A DNA stretch of 64,000 bases from NCBI RefSeq assembly GCF_042654605.1, contig NZ_JBHSGT010000043.1, positions 1 to 64,000 of the forward strand, in the 5' to 3' direction. Below, piece after piece: positions 16,246-24,676 of this stretch. The position numbers were made by a program, and so were the translations under genes. Below the pieces are notes generated by a model that saw only the letters and a list, made by a program, of their open reading frames with translations, had not been told where the DNA came from and ran no database searches. This stretch comes from Enterococcus_I eurekensis (GTDB taxonomy: Bacteria; Bacillota; Bacilli; Lactobacillales; Enterococcaceae). Numbering within the stretch: the first letter of the stretch is position 1; each line of letters opens with the position of its first letter.

Positions 16246-17570
16246 GAGAGTGTAAAATATTTTGTGTAAATAGAAAAAAGGAAGTCCCTTCTGTAGAATA
16301 GAGTTACCACAACACATTCACAGAAAAGAGGACTTCCATATGAACGATTTTACTACAGAAATTCTAAAGACTCTAGCGAACAAAGGCGATTTGAATGAAT
16401 TATTCCGTGTCCATTTGGAAAAAGCTGTCAATACGCTTCTCAAAACGGAGTTAACGGCTTTCCTCGATTACGAAAAGTACGATCGCATTGGTTTTAACAC
16501 GGGTAATTCTCGTAACGGCTCCTATGACCGTACGGTCAAGACCGAGTACGGGGAACTTCATCTCCAGATTCCGCGCGACCGCAACGGCGAGTTCAAGCAA
16601 CAGACTGTTCCTGCTTATAGACGGACGAATGATACCTTAGAGGAGACCGTCATTCACCTCTTCCGAAAAGGTATTACCATGTCGAAAATCGCAGACTTGA
16701 TTGAGAAAATGTATGGGCATCACTACACGCCCCAAACCATGTCCAACATGACTAAAGTGCTGACTGAAGAAGTAAATGCATTTAAAGTTAGAACTCTAAA
16801 TGATAAGTATGTCGCTATTTTCATGGATGCTACTTATATTCCTTTAAAACGGCAAACCGTCTCCAAAGAAGCAATCTATATTGCCATTGGTATACGAGAA
16901 GACGGCACTAAAGAAGTACTAAGTTATGCGATTGCTCCGACTGAATCGACCTACGTTTGGAATGAGTTGTTACAGGACATTTACTCCAGAGGGGTTCATG
17001 ATGTCTTACTGTTTATTACCGATGGCTTAAAAGGCATGAAAGATACGATTCACCAGATTTATCCTAAAGCTAAATACCAACATTGCTGTGTTCACGTTTC
17101 CCGTAATATTGCTCATAAAGTACGTGTCAAAGATCGAAAAGAAATCTGTGATGATTTTAAGGCTGTTTATCAAGCTAGCTCAAAGGAAGAGGCAAATACC
17201 TTTTTAGGGAGTATGATTGAGAAGTGGCAGAAAACTTATCCTAAAGTGACGCAGTCACTGATAAAAAATCAAGATTTATTGACTTTTTATGAGTTTCTGC
17301 CTGGTATCCGCCGAAGCATTTACTCAACTAATTTAATCGAATCTTTCAATTAACAAATCAAGAAATACAGCCGCAGAAAAGAGCAGTTTTAAAATGAAGA
17401 ATCATTAGAGCGTTTCCTAGTATCCATCTTTGATACATACAATCAAAAATTCTTAAATAGAAGCCATAAAGGCTTCCAACAAGTGACGGATACATTAGCT
17501 TCAATGTTTACTGAGTAACCCATTATTTTGCAGAAGGACGAGTTATTTACACAAAATTATTGACGCTCCC
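16246..17570 (+). mobile_element. IS256-family insertion sequence (inactivated)
   Basis: Imperfect terminal inverted repeats of about 26 bp: GAGAGTGTAAAATATTTTGT at the left and, reverse-complemented, GGGAGCGTCAATAATTTTGT at the right. The single transposase gene has two in-frame stops. No 8-9 bp target duplication is seen, and topB does not resume on the right, so flanking DNA was deleted after insertion. Confidence 0.85.
16340..17518 (+). pseudogene. IS256-family (mutator) transposase with two nonsense codons
   Basis: The frame shows MDATYIP (first Asp), ITDGLKGMKDTI (second Asp), CCVHVSRN and LIESFN (catalytic Glu), then TAA at 17351, immediately after the DDE glutamate. The same frame continues as KKYSRRKEQF, has a second TAA at 17390, then reads LERFLVSIFDTYNQKFLNRS to the true stop at 17516. 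A full-length copy would have ~392 codons. Both stops are consistent with single substitutions in lysine/glutamine codons; no indel is needed. Confidence 0.88.
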
Positions 17571-17625
17571 AAGTGATTCAAATAGACGGAAATATAATAC
17601 GGTTCAGATAAAAAGAAACAAACAA

Positions 17626-17656
17626 AAAGCACACTCTTAATTGACTGTGCTTTTTA
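17626..17656 (-). terminator. Terminator of the DUF1304 gene
   Basis: AAAAGCACA/TGTGCTTTT around a short loop, with T or A tracts on both sides, just past the minus-strand stop. Confidence 0.75.
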
Positions 17657-17660
17657 TTGC

Positions 17661-18020
17661 TTAAAAGAATGTTGAAATAAGTGCTAAAATAGCTAAACCA
17701 CCTTGGGTTAGAATAATTTTTTTATCACTTGTAATACTGCCATATAATGCCACTAAAATAATATAAATTAATAGTAATCTACTAATTTCGATTGGATTAC
17801 TTGAAAGAAAAACACTATATAATAACCCAACACCAATCAAACCATTATAAATACCCTGATTTTTAAAAAGTGTGTTTAAAGCTTTGCTTTTTAACTCTTC
17901 TTTTGTCATGTTAAATACTCGACTTGTAGCGTCTGAAGTTGTAGCAAATGTTTCTAAATATAGGATATAGAAAAATTCCAAAGCTACTAAAACAATCAAT
18001 ACTGTTGATAATATTGACAT
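17661..18020 (-). CDS. DUF1304-family small membrane protein
   Basis: 119 aa with four membrane segments (about residues 1-22, 53-72, 78-95 and 102-118) and the conserved ETF and FKNQGIYNG motifs that mark DUF1304. Function unknown. It starts at 18020 behind AAAGGAG. It lies among insertion-sequence debris, so it is element cargo or an island of older DNA; it looks intact. Confidence 0.8.
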   Translation of the reverse strand: MSILSTVLIVLVALEFFYILYLETFATTSDATSRVFNMTKEELKSKALNTLFKNQGIYNGLIGVGLLYSVFLSSNPIEISRLLLIYIILVALYGSITSDKKIILTQGGLAILALISTFF

Positions 18021-18108
18021 TCTTTCTCCTTTCTTAACTATTTATTTTGATTACTATCCAACTATACGTTATTTTAAGTGAGTTGTAAAATATCTTGTAA
18101 CCACCAAT

Positions 18109-18282
18109 TTAATCTAAGGGATTGAACTTATCCAAGCTAGCTCGTATTTCTTCTTCTAATCCGATGTATCGGATAGTCACTGCTTGACTAGAATGATTCA
18201 AAATTTTCATCAATGTGGGAATATCCCTGAATTGTCGATAATACTTATATCCGAATGTTTTTCTCATGGTATGTGTGATGTT
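18109..18282 (-). pseudogene. Tyrosine recombinase C-terminal fragment
   Basis: 58 residues remain: THTMRKTFGYKYYRQ (His-x-x-Arg box), ILNHSSQAVTIRYIG (catalytic Tyr) and a DKFNPLD tail. Everything upstream is missing at the junction with the IS3-type end at ~18285. It is unrelated in sequence to the Int at 9058, so it is a remnant of another element or phage. Confidence 0.82.
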
Positions 18283-18287
18283 AGGAT

Positions 18288-18446
18288 GATTTCATGGACA
18301 CGATTTGGTAGAATCTAACTACTAAGAAAAGGACGTGTCCACGATGGCAAAAGCCAAGAAAAAATTTGATGAAGACTTTAAGAAGACGATCTTAGATTTA
18401 AACCAGTCTGGCCAATCGGTCGAGGAACTGGCAGAGCAATATTTCT
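18288..18446 (+). mobile_element. IS3-family left end with truncated OrfA
   Basis: The end region carries the pairing words TGGACACG and CGTGTCCA, followed at 18344 by ATG and a basic OrfA-like start (MAKAKKKFDEDFKKTILDL). The helix-turn-helix then stops in unrelated sequence at ~18443, where the IS21 DNA joins. Only about 33 codons survive. Confidence 0.7.
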
Positions 18447-18586
18447 TGATGTGTTAATTCAAATAAAGAATCAACTAGAGATTGTTCATTTTTAGCTACT
18501 TCATCTAAATGGGCAGGTAAAATTTCTTTGATACAGGTAAGATTTAAATCTGATAATTGATTTAATAACTGATGGTAATTTGACAT
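18446..18586 (-). pseudogene. istB: IstB helper ATPase, N-terminal fragment
   Basis: Starts MSNYHQLLNQLSDLNL at 18586 behind AAGGAGG and keeps the lead-in LVDSLFELTHQEI, then runs into foreign sequence. The AAA+ Walker motifs are absent, so it is non-functional. Confidence 0.82.
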
Positions 18587-18596
18587 ATGAGCCTCC

Positions 18597-19823
18597 TTAT
18601 AATTCATCGTAAGCATCTAAATTTTCTTCTGCAAAGCGCTCCAACTCTTCGTCTTCTAAGTATTTGAAGACATCAGATCGAAGAATCTCAAGAGAGTCAT
18701 CACGTTGATAATTTAAGGTTTTTTTGCTTAATGGGTGCGAGCGAATACATTGATGGCCATACCAAATGAATAGACTGTCCTTACGGACATCTAAAGTTAC
18801 CTCTTTACCAATATATTTCACGGGAACAGAATACTTTGAGTTTTGATATTGGACCATGGATTCAATGGAAACTTTTCTAATTACGTGTTGGGTTCTAGAA
18901 ACATATCTGACTAATTCTAAACGATTGAAAGGACGCAACACCGATTGTTCATCTATAAGAAGCTTAGAGGGATGATTATTCACTGCTTGAGAACGTTCAT
19001 TATTTAAGTCATTCATAAACTCATATACGATTCGTTTTAGCTCCTGCTCATTTTCAAACTCGTAGTTAAAGACCATTAAGCGGTTAACAGTACGAGCTAA
19101 AGCTTCAACTTTGCCTTTGGTTTGTGGACGAAAAGGGCGACAAGCAATCGGATTGAATCCAGCATCTTTAGCAAATTGACGAAATTTTTCGTTAAAAACG
19201 GTTTGACTAAATTGGCTTTTACTTCTGTCAACAACTGTTTTCATATTGTCAAACCAAATTTCTTGAGGAATACCATTCCCGCAGTACTCAAACGCATTGA
19301 CCAAACAATTGAAGACATTCGCTTGGGTTCGATCAAAGGTTACCTCTAAGTATTTCATGCGAGAATAGCCTAGAATATATAGAAAAAGATTGAAGTAAAA
19401 GACTTCACCATGTTTACTCACCATCTTAATATTTTCTTTCCAATCGACTTGAGCAGAAAGACCTGGCGTCGTTTCAATTCGAATGGTTGCTTTTTTTACA
19501 CGCTTTTCTCGATAGTTCCGACAATATCGTTTGACGGTGGTATAGCCACCTTGATATCCTTTTTTCTTAATAAAATAATAAATTGAAGAAGCGGAACAGC
19601 TTAACTCCATTTTATCTTTAATAATTTCTTCAAAACCGCTTAATAAAAGGGGAGCAGAAGATTGTCTCTTTTTGATCTGTTCTACTTCCCCTTTAGTTCC
19701 AGCTTCATAGTAACGCTTGACTGTTCGGTAATCACAATTATATTGCTTGGCCATGGCTGCATAGTTAGGTTGAATATCGTTCATAATGTGTCGTAAGACT
19801 CCTTCTAAGACATCTTTTCGCAT
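18597..19823 (-). CDS. istA: IS21-family transposase IstA
   Basis: 408 aa. N-terminal HTH (MAKQYNCDYRTVKRYY), an rve/DDE core with QVDWKENI, IWFDNMKT and FRPQTKGKVEALART, and a beta-rich C-terminal domain. Length is family-typical and there is no internal stop. It ends 11 bp before istB, as in other IS21 elements. It should be inert without IstB supplied in trans. Confidence 0.9.
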   Translation of the reverse strand: MRKDVLEGVLRHIMNDIQPNYAAMAKQYNCDYRTVKRYYEAGTKGEVEQIKKRQSSAPLLLSGFEEIIKDKMELSCSASSIYYFIKKKGYQGGYTTVKRYCRNYREKRVKKATIRIETTPGLSAQVDWKENIKMVSKHGEVFYFNLFLYILGYSRMKYLEVTFDRTQANVFNCLVNAFEYCGNGIPQEIWFDNMKTVVDRSKSQFSQTVFNEKFRQFAKDAGFNPIACRPFRPQTKGKVEALARTVNRLMVFNYEFENEQELKRIVYEFMNDLNNERSQAVNNHPSKLLIDEQSVLRPFNRLELVRYVSRTQHVIRKVSIESMVQYQNSKYSVPVKYIGKEVTLDVRKDSLFIWYGHQCIRSHPLSKKTLNYQRDDSLEILRSDVFKYLEDEELERFAEENLDAYDEL

Positions 19824-19876
19824 GAGTCACTCTCCTTGAATGTTTCATGAAAAAGAATATCAGATTTTAAATCTAA

Positions 19877-19921
19877 CCTACATTTTCGATGGCCCTTTTC
19901 CTACATTTTATCATGGCCCTT
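19877..19921. repeat. IS21 tandem terminal repeats
   Basis: Two head-to-tail units sharing CCTACATTTT...ATGGCCCTTT, at 19877-19898 and 19900-19921. Multiple transposase-binding repeats of this sort mark IS21 ends. Confidence 0.8.
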
Positions 19922-20000
19922 TACAAAATTAACAAATAAAGTCAAGTATTAAAGTTCTTTTCTTAGTATAATGAAAAGTATTAGAAAGAGGTGATGATGA

Positions 20001-20972
20001 GTGTATGAGTGGGAAAAATCATTTCAAATGATTATTAATGAGATTGATAAATCTATTTCAAATTATAGCAATGAATCTTTAACACTTCGATTTCTTTCCA
20101 AAAAATTAGGGTATTCTGAATTTTACACAACCAAAAAGTTTAAAGAGATTCTAGGGATGACATTTCGGGACTATCTTAGACAGAGAAAATTAGCTTTTGC
20201 TTTTAAGGAAGTTAGAGATAACAATAAATCTATTATAGAAATTGCTTTTGACTATGGTTTTTCGTCGCATGAAGCTTTTACTAGGGCTTTTAAATCAACT
20301 TTTGGAATAACTCCTAGCGATTATCGAAAAGACCCCATACCTATTGTACTTCGAACAAAGCTAACGCCATATGATCGTTATTTCTTAGGCTTAGAGGAAA
20401 TTGGTAAAATTAAAAAATCAGATAACGTAAAGACTTATTTTGTTACAATTTCCGCACATAAATTTTTATACATTGAAAATAAAGAAAGTAATGGGTATTG
20501 GGATTTTTGGGATAAGCAAAAAGATATTAAAGGACAAGATTATGAAACTATTTGTGGATTGTTAGATAGTGTAAAGGGAAAGCTCGACGATTATAGTGGT
20601 GAAGAAGCAAATAGTGGAAGTGGACAACTCATGGCTTATATCAGTAATCCTGAGGGACGGTTGTGTGATTGGGGATTTTCTAGAACAGAGTGTTATGGTG
20701 CTCGACTCCCTTCTAATTATCAAAAGGCTATCCCTTCACAAATGAAATTAATGGATATTCCTGAATCAGAATATTTAGTCTTTGAACATGGCGAATTTGA
20801 TTATGAACAAGAAAATAGAAGTGTTGAAGAAAAAATGGAAATAGCTATGGAGACATTTGATTTTAATGAAACAGGCTATACTTATGACACTTCTGTCGGA
20901 CGAATTATGTATTTTTACTTTGACCCGAGTAAATACTGGAAATATATTCGTCCCGTAAAAAAAATAAAATGA
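20001..20972 (+). CDS. AraC-family regulator with GyrI-like domain
   Basis: 323 aa. Two AraC HTHs in residues ~20-110 (LRFLSKKLGYSEFYTTKKFKE and IIEIAFDYGFSSHEAFTRAFKS...GITPSDYRK), then an effector-binding domain with YFYFDPSKYWKYIRP at the end. GTG start behind AGAGGTGATG. The TIGR04076-like gene begins 20 bp after the stop, so they form a two-gene unit. It shares architecture with the regulator at 15186 but not close sequence. It probably controls its neighbour; the ligand is unknown. Confidence 0.85.
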   Translation: MYEWEKSFQMIINEIDKSISNYSNESLTLRFLSKKLGYSEFYTTKKFKEILGMTFRDYLRQRKLAFAFKEVRDNNKSIIEIAFDYGFSSHEAFTRAFKSTFGITPSDYRKDPIPIVLRTKLTPYDRYFLGLEEIGKIKKSDNVKTYFVTISAHKFLYIENKESNGYWDFWDKQKDIKGQDYETICGLLDSVKGKLDDYSGEEANSGSGQLMAYISNPEGRLCDWGFSRTECYGARLPSNYQKAIPSQMKLMDIPESEYLVFEHGEFDYEQENRSVEEKMEIAMETFDFNETGYTYDTSVGRIMYFYFDPSKYWKYIRPVKKIK

Positions 20973-20992
20973 GATTTCTAAAGGAGATAATA

Positions 20993-21340
20993 ATGAAAAA
21001 ATGGTACGAAGAAGAATATGAATTTAACATTGAAGTGACTGGATTTTTAAGAGGAAATCAAACGGAACGATATTGTAGAAATGGAGAAGAAATTGGAGAT
21101 ACCTATTCTTGCACATATGGATGTCCTGTTAATCAAGATGGCTATGGTATCTGTTCTAAAATGATGATGATTATGTTTCCAACTATGGAAGCTGTTAGAA
21201 GTGGCGGGAATTTAATAAATATTGGCGGTCAAGATGAGTTCTCTAAAAACCTTGTATGCCCTGATGGTTGTGTTATGTTTAAACTGACCGTTAAAAAACT
21301 AGGTAATGAAAATTTTTATACAGGTGATTTCTTTGATTGA
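20993..21340 (+). CDS. TIGR04076-like small cysteine-containing protein
   Basis: 115 aa starting MKKWYEEEYEFNIEV, with AAAGGAGAT before the ATG at 20993; the frame is open upstream to 20969, but without a ribosome site. Conserved-looking cysteines occur in RYCRNG, YSCTYGCPV, GICSKM and VCPDGCVMFKL. This matches my memory of the TIGR04076 family, whose function is unknown; cysteine pairs suggest metal binding. Coupled to the AraC/GyrI gene upstream. Confidence 0.65.
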   Translation: MKKWYEEEYEFNIEVTGFLRGNQTERYCRNGEEIGDTYSCTYGCPVNQDGYGICSKMMMIMFPTMEAVRSGGNLINIGGQDEFSKNLVCPDGCVMFKLTVKKLGNENFYTGDFFD

Positions 21341-21458
21341 TATTCCATTATTAAATTTTTCAACTTATAAAAAAAATAGTTCTAAGTGAAATTTAGAATA
21401 AGCAAGGAGAAGGTATGAAGTGGATTTGAGTCAATACCTCGGACACGATTTGTGAGAA

Positions 21459-21578
21459 TTTTTTCGAGATTCCAGCGGGTGAGTATCTCATCGTTTCGAC
21501 CAGCCGTCAAACCAAAACCGTTTGACCGCTGATCGAAGCGATGAAGTTGAAGCCCTGTGGAAATCTCGCCAAAAAAAT
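21459..21578. repeat. ~120-bp imperfect palindrome
   Basis: The inner 25-nt arms (21488-21512 and 21520-21544) match at 22 of 25 positions around a 7-nt loop, and the complementarity continues outward in interrupted form (CGAGATT.CCA against TGG.AATCTCG) to about 21459/21578. GC content is above its surroundings. Such large interrupted hairpins resemble single-strand origins of rolling-circle replicons; this is inferred from shape. Confidence 0.7.
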
Positions 21579-21615
21579 GTAGGTGGTAGCTAGGAACTAA
21601 GCTTGCAATGCCATC

Positions 21616-22368
21616 TTGCATGTCGCAAATAGTAACTGTGTGTTTCTAGAAGCCTTTAAAGATTATTCGGATCGTTATGTGATAATTGGTGGTACTGCTA
21701 CATCACTTGTTTTACATCAAAACGGATTGAACAGTCATTCAACAAAAGATTATGACTTAGTGATTATCGAAGAAAAGAAAGATCGGTTGTTTCATCAGGC
21801 ATTTGTTGACTTTATTCATGTAGGTGGGTACACACCAAATAAAATGGATGAAAAGGAAAAATTATATCGCTCTAAAACAGATAATCCAGATTATCCAGCA
21901 ATTATAGAGCTATTTTGTGTAACACCAAATTGGTTTAGTAGTACATTAAGAACAGCCCCAGTACATTTTGATGAGGATACGAGTTTATCTGCGTTATTAC
22001 TGGATGAAGACTATTATGATCTTCTCGTAAAAGGAAAAATTATTGTAGATGGCTATTCAGTGCTGGACAGTAAATATCTTATTGTGTTTAAAGCAAAAGC
22101 CTGGTTGGATTTAACTAAAAAACGTGAACAGGGAACCATGCGCGTGGATAGTAGAAACATCAAGAAGCATTTAAACGATATAGCAAGACTATTAGGTTCT
22201 TTGAAAAATCTCGATCCGTTGTCCGTTAATGAACATGTACAAGAAGACATGCTGGAGTTCTTAGATGAATTACAGACACGAATAAATGAAATTCCTCAAA
22301 ATGAGGATATTCCTTTTGATAAAACGCAGACATACGAGATGCTAACAGTATTGCTGCAATCTAAATAA
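21616..22368 (+). CDS. Nucleotidyltransferase-fold protein (AbiEii-like)
   Basis: About 250 aa. The N-terminal motif YVIIGGTATSLVLH followed by STKDYDLVI is the GG...D-x-D nucleotide-transfer core of the AbiEii/toxin-type NTases. A helical C-terminal half follows. The TTG start at 21616 has no clear ribosome site, and the first residues follow the palindrome closely, so the true N-terminus may be altered. No AbiEi-type antitoxin is adjacent. A toxin or abortive-infection role is inferred only. Confidence 0.65.
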   Translation: MHVANSNCVFLEAFKDYSDRYVIIGGTATSLVLHQNGLNSHSTKDYDLVIIEEKKDRLFHQAFVDFIHVGGYTPNKMDEKEKLYRSKTDNPDYPAIIELFCVTPNWFSSTLRTAPVHFDEDTSLSALLLDEDYYDLLVKGKIIVDGYSVLDSKYLIVFKAKAWLDLTKKREQGTMRVDSRNIKKHLNDIARLLGSLKNLDPLSVNEHVQEDMLEFLDELQTRINEIPQNEDIPFDKTQTYEMLTVLLQSK

Positions 22369-22501
22369 TAATTCCATCCCTCAAAGGATCTGTTATGGTT
22401 TTAATGATTTTAAACTATTATGTAATCAAAAAGGAGTAGTTTAATACAGAAAAAATGTGTCAGCATTTTATTAGTAAGCAACCCATAAGGAGTCGTAGGG
22501 T

Positions 22502-22714
22502 ATGACTGATGACGAACATAATGTAAGATACACCACGAAAATTGAGCGGCAAAAACTTCGAGATACTGCTTTGGCATACTCAGCATTAGATGCAGTAATG
22601 CCTTCCGAAGAGACGATGAAATTAGTAGAAGAATATGTAGATGGAAATATTGAAATTGTTGAGATTTTAAAAATAGTCATTGAGAAATATCACTCGTCTG
22701 AGTTAGAAAGCTGA
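22502..22714 (+). CDS. VbhA-like antitoxin (orphan)
   Basis: 70 aa. The segment ALDAVMPSEETMKLVEEYVDGNIEIVEIL resembles the inhibitory helix of VbhA-type antitoxins, which block Fic AMP-transferases. RBS AAGGAG lies upstream, with the ATG at 22502. A Fic toxin would normally overlap or follow, but only ~250 bp of non-coding DNA separates it from the right att site. It is therefore an orphan left by deletion, or acts elsewhere. Confidence 0.6.
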   Translation: MTDDEHNVRYTTKIERQKLRDTALAYSALDAVMPSEETMKLVEEYVDGNIEIVEILKIVIEKYHSSELES

Positions 22715-22971
22715 TGAGATATAATGTTGTTTAAGGCGGCTGTAGAGAATTAATCTTGAATATTTCTAGGTATGATATGTCAAACATAAATAATTATTAG
22801 TTCGTTATTTATGTTGAGTAGTCGTGTTCTGGTTTGCGTATTTTTTTGATGTACGTTGTGATGTACGAGTTGCTTGAAATCAGTTGAAACTGATTGATGT
22901 AAAGACTTTTAAAAATTTATAAAACCCTTGAAATTAAACAATAAACAATCTGTTTGCGTTATTTATAAGCG

Positions 22972-23080
22972 AAACCAGGTCTTAAAAAAGCTCGTAAAGC
23001 TTCACAATTCTCAAAACGTTAATATATTCTATATATCAACATTTCAAGACACTCTCCATTTATTTGGAAGGTGTCTTTTT
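22972..23080 (+). repeat. attR-side copy of the rpsI 3' end and terminator
   Basis: It encodes the same C-terminal peptide KPGLKKARKASQFSKR-stop as rpsI, then the same terminator shape (GACACTCTCC...GGAAGGTGTC, T6). The differences from 8833-8941 are mostly third-base or in the spacer. It is the displaced or imported rpsI tail that bounds the element on the right. Confidence 0.88.
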
Positions 23081-23340
23081 TGATTTATTCCAAGCATCTT
23101 ACTAGCTGAGTCGATCTTCATTTTTCCTGTAGTAAAATTTTCTAAATTTATCAAGTTGTCTGGCTAGTCCTACTAAAATTTCTATGGTAAATTATTTATG
23201 GGAATCATGAAGAGTCGCTATTTAGAGTGCTATTGGCTACGAATTTGCTGAATAAAATAAGTCGTAGTTTGATGAACAGGAAGTATTTTTTATGTCGATA
23301 TCAATTCTCCAAGATACTAAATCGGTTAAAGGGGAAACGT

Positions 23341-24534
23341 ATGAAATTCAATAGAATTTTTTTATTTTATATCACGGTTCTAAGCTTCTTTGTAGGGATA
23401 GTCTCTGCTTTGTTCTTAGTGCTGGTCAATTTTTTAATTCATAACTTATGGGAAACAATTCCTGCGACTTTACAGTTAGGCAATTATTATCCATTAATTT
23501 TAGGTTTGATTGGGGGAATTCTTGTTGGATTTTCACAACGCTTTCTCGGACCTTATCCGCATACGCTAGAGGAAACTCTCCAAGAGTTTAAAGCAACGAA
23601 TGCGGTAGCGTACAAACATGCAGTTACTCGAAATTTCTTTGCAGCAACAATCGTTTTAGCTTTTGGTGCGAGTCTTGGACCAGAAGCCGCGTTATCTAGT
23701 ATTTTAGGTGGGATGATTAGTTGGCTAGGGGATCAGATGAAATTAACGCTAGCTAAAAAAGAACAGTTAGTCAATTTGAGTATTGGGACAATGTTATCAG
23801 CTATTTTCCATGCACCGTTTGTTGGGATATCAGATTCGTTAGAAGAAGAATTAAAAAAAGGCTATATTTCAATTAAGCGGAAAAAAGTTTTGGTGTAGGG
23901 TTTTGCAACAGTCTTTGGGATTATTGGCTTTACAATGATCAATCAAATTTTTCCTAAAGAATCGGTATTGGGGATTCATATTCCCATAGTTATTTGGCAA
24001 TTGAAAGTCCTTTTTCTAATTATTCCGGCCATTGTAATTGGTATTTTGTTTGGCTATTTATTCTTAACGATTGAGAAAATTAGTAATCGAATAGCAAAAA
24101 GTTTCAATTATCCATTTATCTTAGCGATAATAGCAGGTACTTTGATTGGTTTACTAGGGATGATTTCACCTTATTTCTTGTTCTCAGGCGAGCATGAATT
24201 ATTACCATTGTCTAAAGATTACAGGGAAATGAGTCGTTGGTTTTTATTATTTATAGCGATTGGAAAAGTGATTTTAACGAATCTATGTTTTGCATTTGGC
24301 TGGCGTGGCGGGAAAATTTTCCCGGCGATTTTTTCAAATGCAACGATTGCTTTTGTTATGGTTAGCTTTTTCCCCTACACACCAGGCTTAATTGTCAGTA
24401 TTGTAGTAGCCGCTAGTGTGACCATTATTTTGAAGCAGCCTTTAGTAACGGCAGCACTTTTACTATTTTTATTTCCAGTTCAATTTTTCCCAGCGATTGT
24501 CCTTGTTTGTTATTTGGCTCAGTACATTGATTAA
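23341..24534 (+). pseudogene. ClC-type chloride channel/antiporter, internal stop
   Basis: A ClC family membrane protein of ~397 codons, interrupted by a lone TAG at 23896. Upstream: MKFNRIFLFYITVL start with GGGGAAACG before it, and the selectivity-filter-like FGASLGPEAAL. Downstream the same frame continues GFATVFGIIGFTMIN and includes FGWRGGKIFPAIF, the second filter helix. No indel is needed, so one base change would restore it. As read, only the first ~185 residues would be made. It lies just outside the right att site. Confidence 0.85.
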
Positions 24535-24676
24535 CGGGTGGCTAAGCGTAGTAGATAGGTTAGAAAAATTATTTGACTCTCAGATGGATAATCTGGGGGT
24601 TTTTCTGTTTTTTGGTGCTTTTTTTGAATTGGTGTTAAAATACAATCATCAAGTAAGACGGGATAGGAGTGAGAGT

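Larger units (their letters stand above)
18446..19925 (-). mobile_element. IS21-family element, istB truncated
   Basis: Contains an apparently full-length istA and only the first ~47 codons of istB, in the usual order and strand. The istA-proximal end keeps the tandem terminal repeats typical of IS21. The other end is lost at the IS3-type junction, so the copy is one-ended. Confidence 0.85.
8884..23019. mobile_element. Integrated mobilizable element (IME/ICE remnant) in rpsI
   Basis: About 14.1 kb between the two rpsI-tail repeats. The left end has an integrase-excisionase-Rep/MobT module reading toward rpsI. No VirB4, coupling ATPase or VirB6-type gene is seen, so it is not self-transmissible as read; it may be an IME or a decayed ICE. 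The cargo is a patchwork of other mobile elements, gene fragments, two AraC/GyrI regulators and toxin-antitoxin-like genes. TGTACGAG motifs near both ends (8963 and 22862) could be integrase arm sites. Confidence 0.85.

Noticed and set aside
16246..17580. Target duplication flanking the IS256-type element
   Set aside because: AAGTTTACTT on the left and AAGTGATTCA on the right share only four leading bases; no 8-9 bp direct repeat.
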